Of a stretch of DNA of 60,000 nucleotides, positions 23,040 to 60,000 are shown piece by piece. Numbering within the stretch: position 1 is the stretch's first letter; each line of letters begins with the position of its first letter. This DNA is from Cristatella mucedo (lineage: Eukaryota > Bryozoa > Phylactolaemata > Cristatellidae): assembly GCA_009760855.2 (NCBI GenBank), contig WPIO01000006.1, forward strand, positions 3,584,501 through 3,644,500, written 5' to 3'. The translations under genes and the position numbers were made by a program. Below the pieces are notes generated by a model. It made no database searches and was not told where the DNA came from. It was given only the letters and a program-made list of their open reading frames with translations.

Positions 23040-25015
23040 AATGTATCTCCATCTGTAACTCCACAAAGTCATAAAGACTACGTGGGTGTTACGCAGGAGA
23101 GTTTTGTATAGCACACTCACAGCCTAAGCGGCTTTCGGTACGCATTCGGTAGCCAACAGACTTCGTCTCACGCAACAAAGAGAAAGTGGGAAGCATAGCA
23201 GAGTTAGGAGAGCAGTTGAGGTAGTGAGTAGCATAGAAGTAACAGTTCAGGACCGCTGAAAAAGATGTGCCATAGTCGGCAGTTGGAGAGTAGATGTCGT
23301 TGCGTAAGAATTGTGGAAGCGAGTTCCACAGTCTAGGACCTGCAGAGCTAAAGCTTCTGTCGCCGACTGTCTTTAAGCGGAGGAATGGGACAGCTAATTT
23401 ATTGTCCACACAGGACCTGAGGGCGCGAACAGGCTGAAACTGATGCAGCAGTTCAGCTAGGTACGAAGGAGCCAAGCCGTGGCGGGCCTTGTGGGTCAGC
23501 ATAAGAACTTTGCTCTGTATCCTTTGCTCAACCGGCATCCATCCTAGCTCTTTCAGCAAAGGTGAGACGTGCTCAGACCACTGGGACTTGAAGACCAGCC
23601 TTGCAGCCATATTCATAGTCCGCTGTAGTGGCATAATAGCTTTTTTTGGCAGCCCAGCCAAAAGGGAATTACAATAATCAAGCCGAGACAGAACTAAAGA
23701 GCTAGTTAAATTATTTACAAGCCACTGTGGGATACAGCTCCTAATCTTGGATAGGGATCGGATGTGATGGCTAGCTGTAGAGGCAGTCTTCTGAATGAAG
23801 CTTTTGAAATTGAGGCAGCTGTCGAACACGACACCTAGATTACGAGCATGTGGTGAAGGTCGCACGATAGCATCACCTATTAGAACAGCAAAGCCTTTTA
23901 ATCCAGCCACACGCTTAGGGTGTCCTATGAGCAGCAGTTCGGTTTTATCGCCATTTAATTTCAGGAAGTTTTCCGACATCCAGGATCGAATATCGGCAAG
24001 GCAAGCATTCAGTTTCTCAGTTGCTGCAGCAGATTCCGACGGTTTAAACGACAAATACAACTGAGTATCGTCAGCATAGAAGTGATATCCTATTTCATGG
24101 GCCTTAACCACTTTTCCCAGAGGTTGTGTATAAATGGAGAACAGCAAGGGACCGAGTACAGACCCTTGAGGGACTCCACAGGTGACCCTTCTCATGTCTG
24201 AGACCTGACCCCCACACGACACGGATTGAACACGATCAGACAAGTATAATTTAAACCATGCCAGTGCTTCGTCTGCCAGACCGATCGTTGTTCTCAATCG
24301 TTCAAGCAGAACTTAGTGATCAATGGTGTCGAAGGCAGCAGACAGATCTAGCAGAGCTAGGGCAGTGACATTCCCGTCGTCGTTGCCACGTAGAATGTCA
24401 TTGTTAACACGGAGGAGAGCAGTTTCAGTAGAGTGCTGCCTCTTGAACCCTGATTGAAATGTTTCTGACATTCCATTATTTTCAATATGTTCAACTAGCT
24501 GCTTAGCAACAATTTTTTTCAAGAATCTTTAATAAGAACGAAAGAAGGGAAACTGGACGATAGTTTGCTATGACCTCTGTGTCTAATCCAGGCTTTTTAA
24601 GAATAGGTCTAACGATTGCCGATTTGAAGGACTTGGGGACGACCCCTTTTCCCAAAGAAGCATTAAAAATCTTGGTTATGGCAGGGCTAAGTTGGTCTGC
24701 AAGTGAAGACCACAGAGATGAAGGTATAGGGTCTTCAGGAGACGAGCTCTTTTTGCTAGACCTTATTAAGGCAGCCACATCACAGGCAGAAACATCGGAG
24801 AACCTTATAAGAAAGGTCACAGGTTGAGGAACGGCGATTGCTTTGGTCTGAGGGGGCTTAGTGGAGGCACGAATGTGCACAATTTTTTCAGTAAAGAAGG
24901 CTGAAAACTTTTCGGCTGAGCCCTTAATATCTGGGGAGTCAGACCTCACAGCATTGGCCAGTAAATGGTACCATTGCTCAATCTTGTTGATACCCCCTAC
25001 TGCTACACAGGTTAG
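23040..25015 (-). mobile_element. LINE B (L2/CR1-like), 5'-truncated, antisense
   Basis: About 2 kb of a second LINE family whose reverse transcriptase is described in a separate entry. The 3' UTR (about 23040-23100 on the plus strand) is short and carries AACTCCACAAAGTCATAAAG. Sense copies of this family end in ACATT repeats (38566-38580, 43070-43105). The truncated 5' end abuts the ATT tail of a LINE A fragment at 25016. Confidence 0.85.
23089..25010 (-). pseudogene. LINE B reverse transcriptase, frameshift and stop
   Basis: Minus strand, from 25010 to the C-terminus at 23089. Recognisable RT motifs in order: a fingers block near 24600-24530 (ANYRPVSLLSFLLK), FQSGFKRQHSTETALLRV, LDLSAAFDTIDH, GVPQGSVLGPLLF and the catalytic YADD at 24067-24078, then the L2/CR1-type C-terminus (MNMAARLVF). 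The frame is broken by a run of seven T at 24513-24519 (frameshift) and by TAA at 24313-24315, just after AFDTIDH, where a Lys is expected. The N-terminal endonuclease is absent. It would copy its own RNA at a nicked target. The copy cannot make a full protein as read. Confidence 0.85.
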
Positions 25016-25400
25016 TAATAATAATAATACACTTGATAAAGCACCCTCAGAGAACACAATTTCTTTCTAGGCACTTACATTTGCTGCAAAGGAGCCGTGA
25101 TTGAATGGTTAGTGGTAGCATGCTCAATAAACAACAAGAATAACATGGTTGTGAGTAATAGCATGCTGGAAAAATAACATGAATAACATGGTTAGGGGTG
25201 ACATGCATGGGGTCAGCATGCAAGTATGGTTAGTGACAGCATGCACAGTGTTAGTGTCCATAAGCACATAAAGTACGAAGCACAGGGACCCACTAAATGC
25301 TGTGATAAATAGGTGCATGTTTAGTTTCTTTTTAAATGTGGTCATGTTAGGGGGTGACGTGATGGAAATCTGATGGAAGTCGGAGGTGAGTTTCAGGCTT
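25016..25400 (-). mobile_element. LINE A 3' end, antisense
   Basis: AAT repeats at 25017-25030, stem-loop at 25043-25078, then the 3' UTR up to the RT end (TTTAGTTTCTTTTTAAATGT). A short internal repeat of the AATAACATG segment occurs near 25135-25195. Confidence 0.8.
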
Positions 25401-25454
25401 TGGGAGACTACACACTAAAGGCAAGGTTTCCAAAGGATTTGGGAGGTTGGTTTT

Positions 25455-25680
25455 GGTGAACCATTCACTGATCTATTCTCCTGCTGGCACCTGTGGCATA
25501 TCTTTCTTAGCCGTCCTGAGCTGCTACTCCCATGCTACTCAATACCTCAACTGCTCTCCTTACTCAGCTATGGTTTTCACTTTTTCTTTGTTGTATGAGG
25601 CGAAATCTCTTGGCTACCGAATGCTTACCTTACCGAAAGCTGCTTAGGCTACGAGTCTGCTATACAATACACAGAAAACG
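25455..25680 (+). mobile_element. LINE B 3' end fragment
   Basis: CTCAACTGCTCTCC, TTTCTTTGTTGTATGAGGCG and GGCTACCGAATGC match the C-terminal part of LINE B in sense. Confidence 0.75.
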
Positions 25681-25717
25681 TTTTACTCTGACTCATGGCT
25701 GACTGACTTTGCATAAA

Positions 25718-25886
25718 TGCACGCTGACCGTGTGCATGTCACCCCTAACCACGTTATTCATGTTGTTTATTAAGCATGATACCAATCACCATTCGAACAT
25801 GTTTCCTTTGCAGCAAATGTAGAGCGCCTAGAAAGAGATTGAGCTCCCCGAGGGCACTTTATCAATTATTATTATTATTATAAATG
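25718..25886 (+). mobile_element. LINE A 3' UTR fragment
   Basis: GTGTGCATGTCACCCCTAAC, GCAGCAAATGTAGAGCGCC, a stem-loop with wobble changes, and an ATT tail at 25866-25880. Confidence 0.8.
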
Positions 25887-26122
25887 ACCGCTAGTGCTTG
25901 CCAGCAGTGTATGAATCTCTCAACATGTAATCTCAAGTGCTAAAACGTTTTTCCAGATGCAGCTTACGATAGGGGTGATTGGCAGACTTCAAACTACCCA
26001 GCTAGATCTCTATTACTGGGTCCGTTACTGGTGCTACTATCGTTACTTCTGTGATCCTGCTGGTTCGCAGCAGTGCAGCTCTTGGCCACGTGACTTCATT
26101 TTCCAGGGTTGGGGACGTCAAC

Positions 26123-56551
<30,429 letters not shown>

Positions 56552-56715
56552 GTATGTGCTTGCTGGCTCTTCTCTTTGTGCCGCCGCTCCTCGGGCTTCC
56601 ACACCTCCGGGATGCTATGATTGGTGATGTAGTATCGCCTGGTTACCACTGTGCTCAGCAATAGGCGAATGGCTGGCATATCCGCTGTCATACTTCAATC
56701 TTGTTCCAAATGCAG

Positions 56716-56810
56716 AGGGCATTAAAGAGGAATCAGTCAAGTTCGGAGCACTCTCCTCGAGAAAGGCTTTTTGTTGGCTCATCTGTTGTTCTGCTCTGGC
56801 AAAGGCATAG
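56716..56810 (+). CDS. Possible alternative terminal exon of gene B
   Basis: Acceptor CCAAATGCAG (poor pyrimidine tract). In the phase left by 56551 it reads GIKEESVKFGALSSRKAF and ends in TAG at 56808. A transcript using it would lack the terminal RING. It may be chance. Confidence 0.25.
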
Positions 56811-57160
56811 GAGTAAAATCGTACCTAGCTATCGAATGCTTCAAGTGCTGATACATTTAGTTACAACCCTTAACCCCCCCCAAAGAGGCTCCGGTCCCCA
56901 GCTGTAATGCTGACTGACTGTAGAAGACGCTTCGGTCACCAGCTGTCGTGCTGACTGACTGCAAATGGCCTTGGCCAAACAAAGAGGTCAATGTACGGCC
57001 GGTTTATGCGTTTGTCAAGTGACCGTTTTCTCCTTGGTTTTTGTTAAGGCCGGATGCTTCCACCGGATTTATAAAGAGCAGCTATAGCTCGACAGGCTGT
57101 CAATGTGTATGAATTGGCATGTTAGTGACTTGTCACAAATCGCTTACCCTGGCTATATGT
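56811..57160. other. Gene B intron or 3' region, nothing recognised
   Basis: A 30-base near-repeat (CCAGCTGT, TGCTGACTGACTG) occurs twice at 56895-56960. Confidence 0.4.
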
Positions 57161-57164
57161 ATGT

Positions 57165-57565
57165 ATCTTCGTCTGTAACTCCACAAAGTCATAAAGGCTA
57201 TGTGGGTGTTACGCAGGAGAGTTTTGTATAGCACACTCTCAGCCTGAGTGGCTTTCGGTATGCATTCGGTAGCCAACAGACTTCGTCTCACACAACATAG
57301 AGAAAGTGGGAAGCATAGCAGTCAGGAGAGCAGTTGAGGTAGTGAGTAGAAAGGAAGTAGCAGTTGCTCAGGACCGCTGAAAAGGATGAGCCACAGTCAG
57401 CAGCAGGAGAATAGTTGTCGTTGCGTAAGATTTGTGGAAGCAAGTTCCACAGTCTTGTACCTGCAGAGCTAAAGCTTCTGCCGTCAACGGTCTGTAAGCA
57501 GAAGCCGTGGGGGCCTTCTAGGTCAGTGTAAGAACTTTGCTGTGTATCCGTTGTTCAACCAGCGA
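57165..57565 (-). mobile_element. LINE B 3' end, antisense
   Basis: CTGTAACTCCACAAAGTCAT, then GGTAGCCAACAGACTTCGTC and GCAAGTTCCACAGTCTTGTA, up to TATCCGTTGTTCAACC. Confidence 0.85.
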
Positions 57566-58139
57566 GCTGTTGATAGTGCGAACGCAGGATGCAGGAAGGT
57601 TCTCGCTGACCCGCCGAAGAAGGCCCACCGGTAGGTATCGACTAATGGCGGCATCGCACCTTATGCTAAGCAGATCCTGTTTCGTGTAGCATATCCGAGG
57701 AGAGCTCATAAATAGTCACAGCGAAGACAGCAGCAGCGGAATACCCAAAGGTATTGCGGAGAGATCAGGTAAAGGTCCACACCCTGCTAGGAGTCGCCCG
57801 AGGCCGCTCTCTAGCGCGGGGAGGAATGCTAGTGGCACTGTCTAGCCTTGTCGTTGTTGTGCTTTAGAATTTTCTCTTTTGATGCTCAAAACTCGAGCAG
57901 CCTTTGGTGCACAATCAGTGGCTTGGCTGCTTTAAGGACAAGCGTTTAATGCAGAAATGAAGAGCTGTCAAGTAGCGCTGAACCAGCAGAGCAGTAGCCG
58001 GAAAAAGTAGAAGCGAAGGAAGGCTGCAAATAAAGGATCCAAATCGACAACAGGCACGTGATTGGTACCTGTAGGCACGTGATTATTCTGAAAGTGAATT
58101 CCACTGCCTAGAAAATGTGCGGCAAGAGTTTTTAGAGCC
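57566..58139. other. Nothing recognised
   Basis: No domain or repeat match that I can support. Confidence 0.35.
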
Positions 58140-59612
58140 TAGACTCTTTGATTTTAGATTCTCCAGGAACTGCTGTGCTTCAGATTTACATTGACTTTGT
58201 GAGCGATGCTGAACAGGATTGGGCCTCTTCTCCTAGATCTATCAGTAGCCACCATCGACACCATTGACCACGAAATCATTCTGGATTGCCTCTGCACGAG
58301 CCTAGTTATCACTGGCAGTGCTAAACCGGTTAGGTCATACCCCAGTGAGAGAAATCTGAGTATGTATGAGATATAAGTGGCTATCGGTCATCTGGAGAGC
58401 CCTTAAAATAAGCAGTACCTCAGGGTCCGGTCTGGGTCCCCTTAATTTCAATACCGCTACTCTCACTCTGTTCGATGTTATCACCAAATACGATCACGGC
58501 TTTATCTATCATTTGACTGTAAGGCCTGCTCTCATTCGACTCACTTAGTTCATTCCCCTTCGGCCTTAAACCAATGACATTCTTATTTGCATGGCCACGA
58601 ACTTCTTGAAGCTAAACAATGATACGACTGCTCTAATAGTTATGGGAAAACGTAACGCCACCCGAAAATTAAAAAGTCCCCTAAAGATTGGTTCATCTTG
58701 CATTGCTATCGTCACAAGTTAACAAGCCGAGGTTTGGGCAGCATAATTGTTGGTAGCCAGAGGTTTTACAATTGTAACTCACTGCTTGCTGGTATACCGG
58801 CCTGTGCAATCAGGGGCTTACTGCTGGTGCAAAATTCCGCAGCTAAGTTTGTCTGTCGTGAGCGTCGCAGTTGCCACATCTCACCACTTCTCGCCGACCT
58901 GCACTGGCTCCCAGTCAAGCAATGCATCAACTTCAAGGTTTTGTCATTCACTTTTAGGTCACCTCATTCTTTGGCTCCAGCCTACATATCAGAACTACTC
59001 CCCCACCAGGCTAAACATCATACCACCCTCTTTCGGAATCTAACCGCTTACCTATACCTCGTACAAACCTCAAATCCTTTGAAGATCGTGCCTTTAGTTC
59101 TTATGCTGCCAAAGCCTGAATAAGAAATAAATAAGTCCTAGCTGATTTAACAGCCTCTTTTTATATAGCGACAGAAGAGCCTTTACGGCCATCACCACCT
59201 CTTGCAGTGACGATAAAGAATCGCCCACCACAGGAATCAAACCCACGACCTCGCGGCCGAGGTCGTGAAAGCAACCGCCTTACCTAGTGTGAAGCCCACT
59301 TCCGACTTGCATCATGACATTCCCTGACTTGACCACATTTGAAAAGAACTTAACAGCTATTTATGACAGCATTTAGTGGATCTCTGTGATTCGACCTTCA
59401 TGTGCTTATGTGTACTGACATTGCGCTGTGCCACTAACCATACTTGCATGCCGACTCTGTGCATGTCACCTCTAACCATGTTATTCTTGTTGTTTATTGA
59501 GAGATGCTACCACTAAACATTCGAAAGTGCTTCCTTTGCAGCAAATATAAAGTGCCCCGAAAGAGAGCGAGTTCTCTGAGGGTGCTATATCAGATGTATT
59601 ATTATTATTAAC
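58140..59612 (+). mobile_element. LINE A relative, degenerate, split by a SINE
   Basis: RT traces in order: LLLDLSVATIDTIDHEII (58225-58280), a decayed GVPQGS region at 58410, KLNNDTTALIVMGK (58609-58650), then 58850-59120 with VQNSAAKFVCRE and LHWLPVKQCINFKV. After the SINE (59137-59293) the 3' UTR resumes and ends in a modified stem-loop and ATT tail. Confidence 0.75.
59137..59293 (-). mobile_element. SINE family 1, inserted in LINE relic
   Basis: AGCTGATTTAACAGCCTC, GCGACAGAAGAGCCTTTACG and the B-box complement GGAATCAAACCC. Flanking LINE sequence resumes on the other side, so the SINE is younger. Confidence 0.75.
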
Positions 59613-59689
59613 CAATAGTCACCGTTGTCTGTATCTTTTGTATAGAATGGTCTGAGTATGATATTTTTTGGATTTTGAATGCTTTATAC

Positions 59690-59800
59690 CGTGCATGTAA
59701 CTAAACCGTGGTTTTTTATTCTCTTGCTGTGAGCTGTAAACCACCTGGATGGAGATTAGTTCCTCTTGAGGTGTTATAAAAAATTTATTTTTTATTTTAT
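59690..59800 (+). mobile_element. Short LINE tail of a further family
   Basis: CTTGCTGTGAGCTGTAAACC, GGAGATTAGTTCCTCTTG and a T/A-rich tail. Similar to 33250-33392. Confidence 0.4.
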
Positions 59801-59832
59801 TCCGATCAGAAACATCAAATTTTGAAGTTAAA

Positions 59833-59965
59833 GGTTAGCTGATTCAACAGTCTCATTTTTATACCAGAAGAGCCTTAACGGCTGTCACCACCACTTGCAG
59901 TGGGCAAAATAGTATTGCTCACTACGGGGCTCGAAGCCACGACCATGGATTGAATTATATGCGCA
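59833..59965 (-). mobile_element. SINE family 1, antisense, diverged
   Basis: TTAGCTGATTCAACAGTCTC, CAGAAGAGCCTTAACGGCTG and the B-box complement GGGGCTCGAAGCC. Confidence 0.65.
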
Positions 59966-60000
59966 TTCATGCTAAGAATGCCACAGCAAGAAAGACAAGT

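Overview
This window is metazoan nuclear DNA. Its genes are built from short exons with GT-AG (one GC-AG) introns, and the introns are packed with non-LTR retrotransposons, tRNA-derived SINEs, DNA-transposon relics and microsatellites. The host genes I can prove encode mind bomb proteins, an animal family of RING E3 ubiquitin ligases in Notch signalling. L2/CR1-like LINEs with ATT-repeat tails and an R2/NeSL-like element with a restriction-like endonuclease suggest an invertebrate. I cannot name the phylum.

Two mind bomb genes lie head to tail on the + strand. Gene A (about 1201-8237) shows only its 3' part: ankyrin exon, last ankyrin exon, RING exon and a terminal RING exon with stop codon and AATAAA signals. 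Gene B (26123 to past 56551) shows, in order, MIB/HERC2, ZZ zinc finger, second MIB/HERC2, two mind bomb (REP) repeats, ankyrin repeats and the first RING. Its terminal RING exon should lie beyond base 60000. Intron phases match wherever the two genes overlap (0, 2, 1), so they look like tandem duplicates. The two-RING layout and several motifs fit MIB2 better than MIB1. One short ankyrin exon of gene B is uncertain: splicing phase requires it between 45574 and 52321, and two rival candidates are given.

8.6-26 kb lies between the genes and is mostly repeats: LINE relics on both strands, a 353-bp TTAA-flanked inverted-repeat element (14492-14844), SINEs, and a long antisense RT copy of a second LINE family (23.05-25.01 kb). 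Two weak minus-strand ORFs (17004-17204 and 18107-18298) are the only hints of another host gene.

Inside gene B the 8-kb intron 36437-44461 holds a 17-bp minisatellite and a nested composite: an antisense R2/NeSL-like element (zinc knuckles, RT, CCHC, endonuclease; about 39.5-44.3 kb) split by a sense-strand LINE B and by a 170-bp TA repeat. The next large intron holds the best preserved LINE (46.15-49.44 kb), whose endonuclease-RT frame is broken by one stop codon.

Two themes recur. Many copies of LINE A end in the same short stem-loop followed by ATT repeats, and one SINE family has a similar tail, suggesting a LINE-SINE partnership. Transposons fill the introns and spacer but spare the mind bomb exons, which keep good splice sites and phases. 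I found no clearly novel system. The most useful leads are the tandem MIB2-like pair, the GC-AG intron in gene A, the ambiguous exon of gene B, the R2/NeSL-like relic and the TTAA element.
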